Below are positions 34,617 through 43,318 of a stretch of DNA of 61,677 bases, one piece after another; positions within the stretch are counted from its first letter, which is position 1; each line of letters starts with the position of its first letter. Source of the DNA: Rhodobacterales bacterium (lineage in GTDB: Bacteria > Pseudomonadota > Alphaproteobacteria > Rhodobacterales > Rhodobacteraceae); the NCBI GenBank assembly GCA_030540655.1, contig JAUNVT010000005.1, positions 1 to 61,677 on the forward strand, given 5' to 3'. Both the position numbers and the translations under genes were made by a program. The notes beneath the pieces were generated by a model, which was not told the origin of the DNA, ran no database searches, and saw only the letters and a list, made by a program, of their open reading frames with translations.

Positions 34617-36652
34617 GGGATGTCTCCTGTGGTGATGAGGGCGTCCGCCGCGACGGCGCGCGTTTGGGTGCAGATGAGGGGATTGATCTCGACCTCCTGC
34701 AGATGGGCAGCGTTTGCGATGACGTAATCCTGCACCGCCATGACGGCCCGGATGATCGCCGCACGGTCCGCGCCCGGCTGGCCGCGATAGCCCGCCAGGA
34801 TGGGTGCAATACGCAGCCGGTTCAGCCCGCCGTCCACGTCCGCATCGGTCACGGGAAGGATCAGCGATGCGCTGTCTTTCTGGATTTCGGTCATGATGCC
34901 GCCCGCTGCGATGGTCAGCACGAAGCCATGCGCGGGATCGCGCACAATTCCCACCAGCAGTTCGGCCACCGCGCCGGTGATCATCTCCTCCAGCAGATAG
35001 GCCGGGGCGTTCATCTGTGCGGCGGCCTCCATCACTGCGGCGGGCGTGCCAAGATTCAGCGCCACGGCGCCTGCTTCGGTCTTGTGCGCGAATCCTTCGC
35101 CTTTCAGCACCAGTGGCAGGGGCATCGTCTCGGCGGCGCTGCGCAGATCCGCCGCCTCGACCCGGCGCGATTGCGGCACGATCACGCCATGCGAGGCCAG
35201 CGCGGCCTTGCTCGCGGCCTCTGCCCACACCCGAGCGGCCGTATCGGCGCCCGGTAGCAGCACCGGCGCGGCGGCGGGGCGGGAACCGCCCAATTCAGCT
35301 GCCGCCTCGATCGCGCTCATCGCTTCCTCGATCCCGGCCAAGGGGATCAGCTTGGCATTAATGATGCGCTTTGCCGTATTCTCGCTCAGGTTTTCCGGCA
35401 GGGTCGCCACAAAGGCGAGCGGTTTGCCACTGGCCCGTGCCGCCGCCGCGCCAGCCGCGATGGTGCAGTCCCATGCCGCGTCACTGCACCGGTCGCTGCG
35501 GGGGAAATCGACGACGAGACAGCCCAGCGCCACATCACCCGACAGGGCAGCGGTGAAAGCCTGCGTCATCGCGGGCACATCATTCCAGATGAACGTGTGA
35601 TAATCGAGCGGGTTGGCCAGCGCCACCATCGGCCCCAAGGCAGCGCGGAGCGCGCCCTGCTGCGCCTCCTCCAGCTTGGGGAATGTCACGCCCCGCCCGA
35701 CGGCGGCATCGGCCATGAGGCTCGCCTCGCCGCCCGAGCAGGACATCGAGATGACGCGGTCCGACGGCAACGGCCCCGCCAGATGCAGCAGCTTCAGCGT
35801 CTCGAGCAGCTTGGGCAGGCTGTCCACCTGCGCAATATTCAGACGCGCCAAGAGCGCCCGTGCGCCGGCATCGCTGCCCGCCAAGGACGCGGTATGCGAC
35901 ACGGCCGCCGCGCGCGCCTGCGCCGATTTGCCGACTTTCAGCGCAACAACGGGTTTGCCCAGTGCCTGTGCGCGCGCCGCCAGCGCCTCGAAACTGCGCA
36001 GATCGCCGATCCCTTCGATATGCAGGCCAAGTGCGGTGACGCGGGAATCCTCCAGCAGCGCCTGCCCGATTTCCGCCAGTCCGGTCTGCGCCTGATTGCC
36101 CGCCGTCGCCACATAGGCCAGCGGCAGGCCGCGGGTCTGCATGGTCAGGTTGATCGCGATGTTCGAGCTTTGCGTGACCAGCGCCACCCCGCTCCTGCAG
36201 CGCGTGCCGCCATGCTGATCGGGCCAGAGCAGCGCCCCGTCCAGGTAGTTGATGAAGCCATAGCAGTTCGGTCCGATGATCGGCATATCCCCGACCGCAT
36301 CCAGCAGGCTGTCCTGCAATCCCTCGCCGTCACCCATTTCGGCCTGCGCCTCGCGAAAGCCACTGGCAAAACACACCGCCCCGCCCGCGCCCCGATCGCG
36401 GAGCGCGCGCACCACGTCAATCGTGGCGTTGCGGTTCACACCGATGAAGCTGGCATCCGGCGGTTCGGGCAGATCGGCGACCGAGGCAAAACTTCGCTCA
36501 CCCGCCACTTGAATACGGGTGGGATGAACCGGCCATACGTCGCCGTCATAGCCCATGCGGCGGCACTGCTCGATCACCGCCGCGCACCAGACACCGCCGC
36601 CGATGACGGCGATGGATCCGGGGCGCAGCAGGCGGGAAAGGTCACGCGTCAT
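34613..36652 (-). CDS. Acyl-CoA synthetase (NDP-forming type) of the carnitine locus
   Basis: A 679-residue fused acetyl-CoA-synthetase (ADP-forming)-like protein: CoA-binding Rossmann domain (GSIAVIGGGVW, residues 12-22), succinyl-CoA-ligase-like middle domain and a C-terminal ATP-grasp (LKGEGFAHKTEAGAVALNL, EEMITGAVAELLVGIVRDPAHGF). It would activate a trimethylammonium acid such as gamma-butyrobetaine or crotonobetaine to its CoA thioester. The assignment to that substrate is from context. It is 12 bp downstream of the acyl-CoA dehydrogenase gene. Confidence 0.83.
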   Translation of the reverse strand: MTRDLSRLLRPGSIAVIGGGVWCAAVIEQCRRMGYDGDVWPVHPTRIQVAGERSFASVADLPEPPDASFIGVNRNATIDVVRALRDRGAGGAVCFASGFREAQAEMGDGEGLQDSLLDAVGDMPIIGPNCYGFINYLDGALLWPDQHGGTRCRSGVALVTQSSNIAINLTMQTRGLPLAYVATAGNQAQTGLAEIGQALLEDSRVTALGLHIEGIGDLRSFEALAARAQALGKPVVALKVGKSAQARAAAVSHTASLAGSDAGARALLARLNIAQVDSLPKLLETLKLLHLAGPLPSDRVISMSCSGGEASLMADAAVGRGVTFPKLEEAQQGALRAALGPMVALANPLDYHTFIWNDVPAMTQAFTAALSGDVALGCLVVDFPRSDRCSDAAWDCTIAAGAAAARASGKPLAFVATLPENLSENTAKRIINAKLIPLAGIEEAMSAIEAAAELGGSRPAAAPVLLPGADTAARVWAEAASKAALASHGVIVPQSRRVEAADLRSAAETMPLPLVLKGEGFAHKTEAGAVALNLGTPAAVMEAAAQMNAPAYLLEEMITGAVAELLVGIVRDPAHGFVLTIAAGGIMTEIQKDSASLILPVTDADVDGGLNRLRIAPILAGYRGQPGADRAAIIRAVMAVQDYVIANAAHLQEVEINPLICTQTRAVAADALITTGDIP

Positions 36653-36664
36653 GGCAAGCTTACC

Positions 36665-37825
36665 TCACGCGCCCAGCGGCCGCAGCAATTCGCGGCTGAT
36701 GATGTGACGCTGGATCTCCGAGGTGCCGTCCCAGATCCGCTCGACCCGCGCATCGCGCCAGAACCGCTCGATCGGGAAATCATCCATCAGACCCATGCCG
36801 CCATAGATCTGAAGCGTCGCATCGGTAACGCGGGCCAGCATTTCGCTGGCATAAAGCTTGGCCGAGGCGATCTCGCGATTGGCGGGCAGACCCTGATCCA
36901 GCCGCCAGGCCGAGGCGAGGGTCAGCCAGTCGGCGGCGTCGATTTCGGTGATCATGTCGGCGATCTGGAAACTGATGCCCTGATTCTTGCCGATGGGTTG
37001 GCCAAACTGCCGCCGCTCGGCCGCATAGCTGAGCGCCAGATCGAAGCAGCGCCGCGCCCGGCCGACCGACATGGTGGCGACGGTGATCCGCGTGGCATAA
37101 AGCCATTCGTTCATCACGTCGAACCCGCCATCGACCTCACCAAGAACCTGCGCATCCGGCAGGCGGCAATTGTCGAAATCGAGGATCATGTTCTTGTAGC
37201 CGCGATGGCTGACCGATTTATATCCGTCGCGGATGGTGAAGCCGGGCGTCCCGCGATCCACGAGAAAGGTCGTGATGCGTTTCTTGGGCCCCTTGGGGGT
37301 CTGGTCCTCGCCGGTGGCGACAAAGACGATCACGAAATCAGCATGATCGGCGCCCGAGATGAAATGCTTGGTCCCGTTCAACACCCAGTCGCCGCCATCG
37401 CGTTTCGCTGAACATTTCATGCCGCGCACGTCCGATCCGGCGCCGGGTTCCGTCATCGCCAGCGCATCCATCCGCTCGCCCCGCACGGCCGGAAGCAGGT
37501 AACGCTCGCGCTGCTCTCCCTCGCAGGCCATCAGGATATTCTGCGGCCGGCCGAAGAAATGTGTCAGAGCCATCGAGCCGCGCCCCAGCTCACGCTCCAC
37601 CAGTGCAAATTCCAGATGCGACAGCCCCGCGCCGCCCACCTCCTCGGGGAAGTTGCAGGCGTAGAACCCCAGATCAAGCGTCTTTTGCTTGATCTTGTCG
37701 GCCAGCTCAGAGGGAACCTCGCCCGTCCGCTCGACCTCGGCCTCGTGCGGATAAATCTCGTTCTCGACAAAGCTGCGCACGGTCGAGACGATCATTTCCT
37801 GTTCATCGGTCAATCCGAAATTCAT
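36665..37825 (-). CDS. Acyl-CoA dehydrogenase of the carnitine/gamma-butyrobetaine locus
   Basis: A 386-residue FAD acyl-CoA dehydrogenase with ALAMTEPGAGSDVRGMK and the FAD-binding GRARRCFDLALSYAAERRQFGQPIG segment. In the usual catalytic-Glu position near the C-terminus (YEGT in short- and medium-chain enzymes) this protein has Asp366 (IWDGTSEIQR). It could desaturate gamma-butyrobetainyl-CoA to crotonobetainyl-CoA, supplying CaiD. It overlaps the carnitine dehydrogenase stop by 4 bp. Confidence 0.87.
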   Translation of the reverse strand: MNFGLTDEQEMIVSTVRSFVENEIYPHEAEVERTGEVPSELADKIKQKTLDLGFYACNFPEEVGGAGLSHLEFALVERELGRGSMALTHFFGRPQNILMACEGEQRERYLLPAVRGERMDALAMTEPGAGSDVRGMKCSAKRDGGDWVLNGTKHFISGADHADFVIVFVATGEDQTPKGPKKRITTFLVDRGTPGFTIRDGYKSVSHRGYKNMILDFDNCRLPDAQVLGEVDGGFDVMNEWLYATRITVATMSVGRARRCFDLALSYAAERRQFGQPIGKNQGISFQIADMITEIDAADWLTLASAWRLDQGLPANREIASAKLYASEMLARVTDATLQIYGGMGLMDDFPIERFWRDARVERIWDGTSEIQRHIISRELLRPLGA

Positions 37826-39243
37826 CTGTCTGCTCCTTCATGGGCGGCGGCCAGCGCGGCGACGCGGGCGGCGACGTCGGGGCCGGGATCGCAGGTGCGG
37901 CGGGTTTCAAGGCTGACATGCAGCATCAACTGGTCGCAGGTGGCAAGGATCTCGCCATCCGATGCGCGGCGCATCTCGTGCAGGCAGCGCAGCTTCCTGC
38001 CCTTCCCTTCGGTCACGCGGCTGTGGATTTCCACCGCCTCCCCGGCATGGGTTTCGGCAAGGTATTTCGTCACCGTCTCGACCGTGAAATAGCTGAGGCC
38101 ACCGGCCACATAAGCGTCATCCGCGCCGACAAACGCCATCACCTCCTCGGCCGCGTCGGAAAAGATCTGGCCATAGCGCCCTTCGTTCATATGGCCGTTC
38201 ACATCGGTCCAGTCGGTGGGGATCACGCGGCGGAGGGATACTAGCGGGTTGTCGGGCTCCAACACGGGACGCAGCCTCTTCTCATGCTCGTTCAACAGGC
38301 GGCCCGACGCGTTGCCCTGCTGTTTCAACGCGCGCATCATGGCTATCAGGTTGCCGTCGCGCTTGCGCTCCAGCTGACGGATCGTCAGATGTCCCGATTG
38401 CGCGTCGGACTGGTCAGCAATCATCTGGGCCAGCTCATCAGTCAGTTCAGGCACATCCGTAAGCTTGGTCCAGGGCCATTGCAGACAGGGGCCGAACTGG
38501 TCGATGAAATGCTTCATCCCCGCCTCGCCGCCCGCAACGCGATACGTCTCGAACAGGCCCATCTGCGCCCAGCGTATGCCAAAGCCGTAGCGGATGGAGT
38601 TGTCGATCTCCTCGGTGGTGGCGATGCCATCCTTGACGAGCCACAGCGCCTCGCGCCAGACGGCCTCCAGAAAACGGTCCGCAATATGCGCATCGATCTC
38701 CTTGCGCACGCGCAGGGGATAAAGGCCGACAGAGGTGAGGATATCCGCGGCGCGGTCGACGATCGCCGGATCAGAGGCATCGGTGGCCACCACCTCGATC
38801 AGGGGCAGAAGATAGACGGGGTTGAACGGGTGGCACACCATGATCTGGCCGGGGCGTGCGGCACCTTGCTGTAGCTCGCTGGGCTTGTAGCCGCTGGTGG
38901 AGGAGCCGATGACGGCATCCTCGCGGCAGACTGCCTGAATTTCGGCATAGACCCTGTGCTTCATCTCCAGCCGTTCCGGCACGCTTTCCTGAATCCAGTC
39001 GGCGTCTTCCACAGTCTGCTCCAGCGTATCGTGAAAGCTCAGCACCCCCTCGAACGGCATCGCGTAATCGTAAAGCATGGGCAGCGCGTGACGGGCGTTG
39101 TCCAGCACCTCGCCGACCTTGCGCTGCGCCTGCGGGTCCGGGTCGAATATGCGTACGTTCCAGCCATTCAGAAGGAATCGCGCGGCCCATCCGCCGCCGA
39201 TCACGCCGCCGCCGATGATGGCCGCTGTCATTTCTTTGCTCAT
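37822..39243 (-). CDS. Carnitine 3-dehydrogenase fused to hotdog thioesterase
   Basis: A 473-residue fusion. Residues about 1-315 are an L-carnitine dehydrogenase/3-hydroxyacyl-CoA dehydrogenase-like domain (AAIIGGGVIGGGWAARFLL, then CHPFNPVYLLPLIEVV and IADRFLEAVWREAL). Residues about 325-470 are a hotdog thioesterase (TDVNGHMNEGRYGQIFSDAAEEVM). The dehydrogenase makes 3-dehydrocarnitine; the thioesterase can release betaine from betainyl-CoA made by BKACE. The start is uncertain: ATG at 39243 is used, with an alternative at 39261. This fusion is known in rhizobia. Confidence 0.9.
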   Translation of the reverse strand: MSKEMTAAIIGGGVIGGGWAARFLLNGWNVRIFDPDPQAQRKVGEVLDNARHALPMLYDYAMPFEGVLSFHDTLEQTVEDADWIQESVPERLEMKHRVYAEIQAVCREDAVIGSSTSGYKPSELQQGAARPGQIMVCHPFNPVYLLPLIEVVATDASDPAIVDRAADILTSVGLYPLRVRKEIDAHIADRFLEAVWREALWLVKDGIATTEEIDNSIRYGFGIRWAQMGLFETYRVAGGEAGMKHFIDQFGPCLQWPWTKLTDVPELTDELAQMIADQSDAQSGHLTIRQLERKRDGNLIAMMRALKQQGNASGRLLNEHEKRLRPVLEPDNPLVSLRRVIPTDWTDVNGHMNEGRYGQIFSDAAEEVMAFVGADDAYVAGGLSYFTVETVTKYLAETHAGEAVEIHSRVTEGKGRKLRCLHEMRRASDGEILATCDQLMLHVSLETRRTCDPGPDVAARVAALAAAHEGADR

Positions 39244-39264
39244 GCCTTGATCCGATCCCATGGT

Positions 39265-40176
39265 TCAGCGCGGTGCGCGCTTGGTCAGGCGCAGCTTGTC
39301 GCGCACATCGGCGGGCGACATCACGCGCGCGCCCATCCGCTCGATGATTTCGCGGGCGCGGGTGACCAGTTGATGGTTTTCCGCCAGAACGCCCTTGTCC
39401 AGCATCAGGTTATCTTCCAGCCCGACGCGCACGTTGCCGCCAGCCAGAACGCTTGCGGCGACATAGGGCATCTGGTCGCGCCCCAGTGAGAATGCCGACC
39501 AGGTCCAGTCATCCGGCACATTGTTCACCATCGCCATGAAGGTGTTCATGTCATTCGGAGCGCCCCACGGCACACCCATGCACAGCTGCACCAGCGCGTC
39601 CTTCTCCAATACGCCATCCTTGACCAGTTGCCTGGCATACCAAAGATGGCCGGTATCAAAGGCCTCGATCTCGGGCTTCGCGCCCGCCTCGGTCATCATG
39701 CGGCCCATGGCCTGCAACATGCCGGGAGTGTTGGTCATCACGTAATCGGCCTCGGCAAAGTTCATCGTGCCGCAGTCGAGCGTGCAGATCTCGGGCTGGC
39801 ATTCCAGCACATGCGCAACGCGCTCCGTGGCGCCGGCCATGTCGGAGCCGTCCTCGTTCAGGGGGAGGGGATTTTCGGGATCGCCGAAAACCATGTCACC
39901 GCCCATGCCGGCGGTCAGGTTCAGCACAACGTCGGTGCCCGAGGCGCGGATGCGATCCGTCACTTCGCGGTAAAGGCGCAGATCGCGGCTGGCCTTGCCC
40001 GTCTGCGGATCGCGCACATGGCAATGCACGATGGCCGCGCCTGCCTCGGCGGCGGCAATGGCGCTGGTGGCGATCTGCTCGGGGCTGCGGGGCACATGCG
40101 GGCTGCGGTCCTGTGTCGCTCCGCCGCCGGTGACGGCGCAGGTGATGAAAACGTCGCGGTTCATGGTCAGGGGCAT
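39265..40176 (-). CDS. BKACE-family 3-dehydrocarnitine cleavage enzyme (DUF849)
   Basis: A 303-residue beta-keto acid cleavage enzyme, a zinc TIM-barrel that uses acetyl-CoA to cut 3-dehydrocarnitine to betainyl-CoA and acetoacetate. Family pattern: AAIVHCHVRDPQTGKASRDLRLYREV with the metal His pair, TLDCGTMNFAE and VGLEDNLMLDKGVLAENHQLV near the end. It is the first gene of the operon, divergent from the regulator. Substrate assignment rests on its place next to carnitine dehydrogenase. Confidence 0.9.
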   Translation of the reverse strand: MPLTMNRDVFITCAVTGGGATQDRSPHVPRSPEQIATSAIAAAEAGAAIVHCHVRDPQTGKASRDLRLYREVTDRIRASGTDVVLNLTAGMGGDMVFGDPENPLPLNEDGSDMAGATERVAHVLECQPEICTLDCGTMNFAEADYVMTNTPGMLQAMGRMMTEAGAKPEIEAFDTGHLWYARQLVKDGVLEKDALVQLCMGVPWGAPNDMNTFMAMVNNVPDDWTWSAFSLGRDQMPYVAASVLAGGNVRVGLEDNLMLDKGVLAENHQLVTRAREIIERMGARVMSPADVRDKLRLTKRAPR

Positions 40177-40196
40177 GGGTGGTCCTTTGGCGTAAG

Positions 40197-40213
40197 TTCA
40201 ATCCGTGTTTGAA
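40197..40213. promoter_or_regulatory. Candidate regulator site between BKACE and regulator
   Basis: TTCAA and TTGAA (40197-40201, 40209-40213) are an inverted repeat with 7 bases between. It lies in the 85-bp divergent gap, a likely CdhR-type operator position. Weak on its own. Confidence 0.35.
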
Positions 40214-40261
40214 TCCATCGTAACGCTGGCAGGAGCATTGATCGTGCTGTAACAGACAGGA

Positions 40262-41206
40262 ATGATGCAGAAATGGACAAAACCCCAAGGCACGCCGACG
40301 CGGATTGCCTTTTTGCTCTTCGACCGGTTTTCGAACCTCTGCCTTGCCAACTGCCTCGAGCCTTTGCGTGCCGCGAATACCGTCACCCGCGCGCGGCTGT
40401 TCGACTGGCAGATCCTGACTTTGACGGGCGGGGCAGCGCGCAGCTCAAGCGGGATGCAGGTGCTGCCCCACGGGGCGCTGGCGGGGCTGGCGGCTTGCGA
40501 TTACCTGTTCGTGCTGTCCAGCTATGACCATGAGCTTCACGACACTGCCCCCGCCCGGCGCGCGCTGCGCGCCGCATCTGCCAAGGCGCGGACTCTGGTT
40601 GGCATGGATACCGGTCCCTGGCTGATGGCTGCGGCCGGATTGCTGGAGGGGCGGCGCGCGACGCTGCACTGGGACGTGCAGGATGCCTTTGCCGAACGGT
40701 TTCTGGACACTGAGGTGCTGCGCAGCCGCGTGATCCGGCACGGACCGGTGATCACCTGCGCCGGGGCGATGAGCGCCCTCGATCTGATGATGGATCTGAT
40801 CGCAGATCATGCAGGAATGGCCGCGCGGCTCGATGTGGAGGACCAGTTCATGCATGGCCGCGACACCGCACCGGGCGCGGCCCAGCCCGATACGCTGGTG
40901 CGCGCCGCGCTGGCGCAGATGCGCGCCCATGTCGAACGGCCCCTGCCGCTGGCCGCCATCGCCCGGCGCGCGGGCTGCCAGCTCCGCACATTGGACAGAC
41001 ACTTCCGCCTCGCCTTGGGCGCGCCGCCCGGCACCGTCTATCGCCACATGCGCCTGTCCGAGGCGCGCAAGCTGCTGGACAGCACGGATCTGGGCATCGC
41101 CGAAATCGCGGTGCGCTGCGGCTACGAATCGCCCGCCGCGCTGGCCAGGGCGATGCGGCTGCGCTATGGTGCGGCACCGACCGCGCTGCGTGCAGCAAAC
41201 CGTTAG
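40262..41206 (+). CDS. cdhR: GlxA-family AraC regulator of carnitine catabolism
   Basis: A 314-residue regulator with an N-terminal DJ-1/PfpI-like sensor (about 12-170) and a C-terminal AraC HTH pair (about 205-310: LAAIARRAGCQLRTLDRHFRLALG and AEIAVRCGYESPAALARAM). CdhR proteins of this type activate carnitine dehydrogenase genes. It is divergent from the BKACE operon. Two tandem ATGs (40262, 40265) are possible starts. Confidence 0.87.
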   Translation: MMQKWTKPQGTPTRIAFLLFDRFSNLCLANCLEPLRAANTVTRARLFDWQILTLTGGAARSSSGMQVLPHGALAGLAACDYLFVLSSYDHELHDTAPARRALRAASAKARTLVGMDTGPWLMAAAGLLEGRRATLHWDVQDAFAERFLDTEVLRSRVIRHGPVITCAGAMSALDLMMDLIADHAGMAARLDVEDQFMHGRDTAPGAAQPDTLVRAALAQMRAHVERPLPLAAIARRAGCQLRTLDRHFRLALGAPPGTVYRHMRLSEARKLLDSTDLGIAEIAVRCGYESPAALARAMRLRYGAAPTALRAANR

Positions 41207-41281
41207 GTTACCGCGCGGGGAACCGGCGGGGCGCCCCTGCGTTGACGATACCAAGCATTCCTCGCAAATAAAGGACATATC

Positions 41282-41524
41282 ATGGATCGCCTTGCCCTTT
41301 ACACGACGTGGATCGGTGGCAGCTCCATTGCCGGCGCGCTGGTGATCGTCTGCTTTACCTTGGGCTACTATTCCTTTTGGGCGATCGCTGGCTGCGTGAT
41401 TGCAGGCGCAATCATCGCCTATCCCAGCGGCAAATTGATCTCACGGATGATAAAACGCTGGGATCCGGCATGGGATAGCCGCAGGAACGCCCCCAAACCT
41501 GATCTCAAGCGTCGGCGCGATTGA
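41282..41524 (+). CDS. Small two-helix membrane protein
   Basis: An 80-residue protein with two hydrophobic helices (about 13-30 and 33-48) and a basic Pro/Arg-rich C-terminus (KPDLKRRRD). AAAGGAC precedes the ATG. It is 75 bp after the regulator and ends 25 bp from the convergent csaA stop. No function is recognised; it may be a conserved Rhodobacterales hypothetical. Confidence 0.65.
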   Translation: MDRLALYTTWIGGSSIAGALVIVCFTLGYYSFWAIAGCVIAGAIIAYPSGKLISRMIKRWDPAWDSRRNAPKPDLKRRRD

Positions 41525-41549
41525 TTTTCGATACCTGGTTCGCTGCCAA

Positions 41550-41888
41550 TCAGTGCATACGTCCGCCGACCGGCACATCGCTGTCCGGTGCCAGCAGAAC
41601 GATTTCGCCATTCGCATCCGCCACGCCCAGCACCAATACTTCTGACATGAAGGGACCGATCTGACGGGGAGGGAAGTTCACCACCCCCATGACAATACGT
41701 CCTGTCAAGGAGTCCGGGGTATAATGCGCCGTCACCTGCGCCGAGGTCTTGCGCTCGCCAATCTCGGGGCCAAAATCGATCCACATCTTGATCGCAGGCT
41801 TGCGCGCCTCAGGAAAGGGTTCGGCCCGCGTGACGCGGCCAGCGCGGATGTCGACCGCCATGAAATCATCGAAGTCAATTTCAGCCAT
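41550..41888 (-). CDS. csaA: tRNA-binding-domain protein, CsaA-like
   Basis: A 112-residue single OB-fold EMAP/CsaA-type protein, with FDDFMAVDIRAGRVTRAEPFPEARKPAIKMWIDFG and VMGVVNFPPRQIGPFMSEVLVLG. Such proteins bind tRNA and have been proposed as export chaperones in Bacillus. I start at the ATG at 41888, overlapping the proC stop by 8 bp; upstream residues belong to proC coding. Confidence 0.9.
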   Translation of the reverse strand: MAEIDFDDFMAVDIRAGRVTRAEPFPEARKPAIKMWIDFGPEIGERKTSAQVTAHYTPDSLTGRIVMGVVNFPPRQIGPFMSEVLVLGVADANGEIVLLAPDSDVPVGGRMH

Positions 41889-42699
41889 CGCGCAGCTCGC
41901 GCGAGCGGGCCGCAGCAGCGCCCACGGTGCGACGGATGAGGTCCGGCAGGCCCGCATCCTCATCCATCAGGATTTCGAGGCCGGCCTGCGTGGTGCCATG
42001 GGGGCTGGTCACGTTCACGCGCAGCTCGCCCGGCGTCTCGTCCGATGCCTCGGCCAAAGCGCCGGCCCCCGCAACGGTGGCTTTCGCCAGTTGCATCGCC
42101 AGATCGGGGCTCAGCCCTTCGGCCTCGCCCGCGCGGGCCATGCATTCGATCATGTGAAACACATAGCCAGGCCCCGAGCCCGAAAGACCGGTGACCGCAT
42201 CCATCTGATCCTCCCCCTCCAGGCGGACCACCTGTCCAATGGCGCGCAGCAGCATTTCGGCAAGCGTCATCTGCGCGTCATCCGCATGCGCATTTCCAAC
42301 GATCGCGGTTATACCCTTGCCAATGGCGGCCGGGGTGTTCGGCATGGCGCGGATGATCGGGCTCTTGTCGCCCAGCGCGGCCTCAAATGCGGCAATCGTG
42401 GTTCCGGCAGCAACCGAGATGAACAGCGTCGTCCCGTTCCCCATGGCCTCCAGCGCGGGAAGCGCGACGCCCATCATCTGCGGCTTGACGGCTATAAGCA
42501 CAATCCCGGGGGCTTCGGGAAGATCCGTCGAATTGAGGTGCACCCCGGCGTCTTTCACCCAGTCCGACGGCTGCGGATCGACCACCCATACCGACGTGGC
42601 AGGCAAGCCGCCCGCCAGCCAGCCTTGCAACATTGCGCTGCCCATCTTGCCGCAGCCCAACAGCACCAGACCGTTTTCGGCCACGAAATCCATATCCAT
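41881..42699 (-). CDS. proC: Pyrroline-5-carboxylate reductase
   Basis: ProC makes proline from pyrroline-5-carboxylate with NADPH. The 272-residue enzyme has a Rossmann GCGKMGSAM near the N-terminus, AVKPQMM, RAMPNTPAAIGKG and the conserved DAVTGLSGSGPGYVFHMIE C-terminal motif. GAGGGAGGGG precedes the ATG at 42699. It follows ybjN by 30 bp and overlaps csaA. Confidence 0.96.
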   Translation of the reverse strand: MDMDFVAENGLVLLGCGKMGSAMLQGWLAGGLPATSVWVVDPQPSDWVKDAGVHLNSTDLPEAPGIVLIAVKPQMMGVALPALEAMGNGTTLFISVAAGTTIAAFEAALGDKSPIIRAMPNTPAAIGKGITAIVGNAHADDAQMTLAEMLLRAIGQVVRLEGEDQMDAVTGLSGSGPGYVFHMIECMARAGEAEGLSPDLAMQLAKATVAGAGALAEASDETPGELRVNVTSPHGTTQAGLEILMDEDAGLPDLIRRTVGAAAARSRELRDG

Positions 42700-42729
42700 G
42701 TCGCCCCTCCCTCTGCTCGCCGCGGCAGG

Positions 42730-43230
42730 TTACGCGCGGCCATAGGCCTGTGCAATGGCGACCTGCATCGCGTCGCGGGGAGCGCGGTTCGCCCAGAGGA
42801 CCATCTGAAACGCTGGATAATACCGCTCGGCCGCGAGGACCCCATTACTGATCATCGCGTCGATCTGTTCGGGACCTGCGCCCTGTCCTCCGCACATCAG
42901 AAGGCAGTAGCGATAGATCATCATCTTCTCTTCGGCCCAATAGGTGAAGGCCCCGACCCAGCACTGATCATTCACCTGGTTCAGCATTTCATAAAGCTCG
43001 GGCAGCTTGTTCGGCGGCGGGTCCATTTCAAACGTGCAGCCCATGCGCAGCGTCTCGTCGCGATGGGACCAGACCAGGGTGATGGAATAGGTGCGCCATT
43101 GCCCCTCGACCTCCAGCGTAATGTGATCGTCGCCTGAGCGGTCAAATTGCCAGTCATTATGCGCCGCCACATTCTCGACGATGTCGATGGGATGCAGGTC
43201 ATCCGTCAGATAATGCTCGGACAATGCCAT
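42730..43230 (-). CDS. YbjN-domain protein
   Basis: A 166-residue YbjN-family protein, related to type III secretion chaperone-like folds. It includes VEGQWRTYSITLVWSHRDETLRMGCTFEMDPP and MLNQVNDQCWVGAFTYWAEEKMMIYRYCLL. The family has no settled function. I start at 43230 because the following sequence MALSEHYLTDDLHPIDIVE is family-like. The DnaA-box-like repeats lie 89-142 bp upstream. Confidence 0.85.
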   Translation of the reverse strand: MALSEHYLTDDLHPIDIVENVAAHNDWQFDRSGDDHITLEVEGQWRTYSITLVWSHRDETLRMGCTFEMDPPPNKLPELYEMLNQVNDQCWVGAFTYWAEEKMMIYRYCLLMCGGQGAGPEQIDAMISNGVLAAERYYPAFQMVLWANRAPRDAMQVAIAQAYGRA

Positions 43231-43318
43231 ATCGTGCCTTTTTATCTGGTGAACCAGCAAGAACGCGGGCGCCATATCATGGGCAGCGTGCGGCAGCACT
43301 ATCGCACTGTAAAGCTAT

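Noticed and set aside
41242..41270. Promoter TTGACG-N17-CAAATA before the small membrane protein
   Set aside because: The -10 would touch the Shine-Dalgarno of the same gene, leaving no room for a leader.
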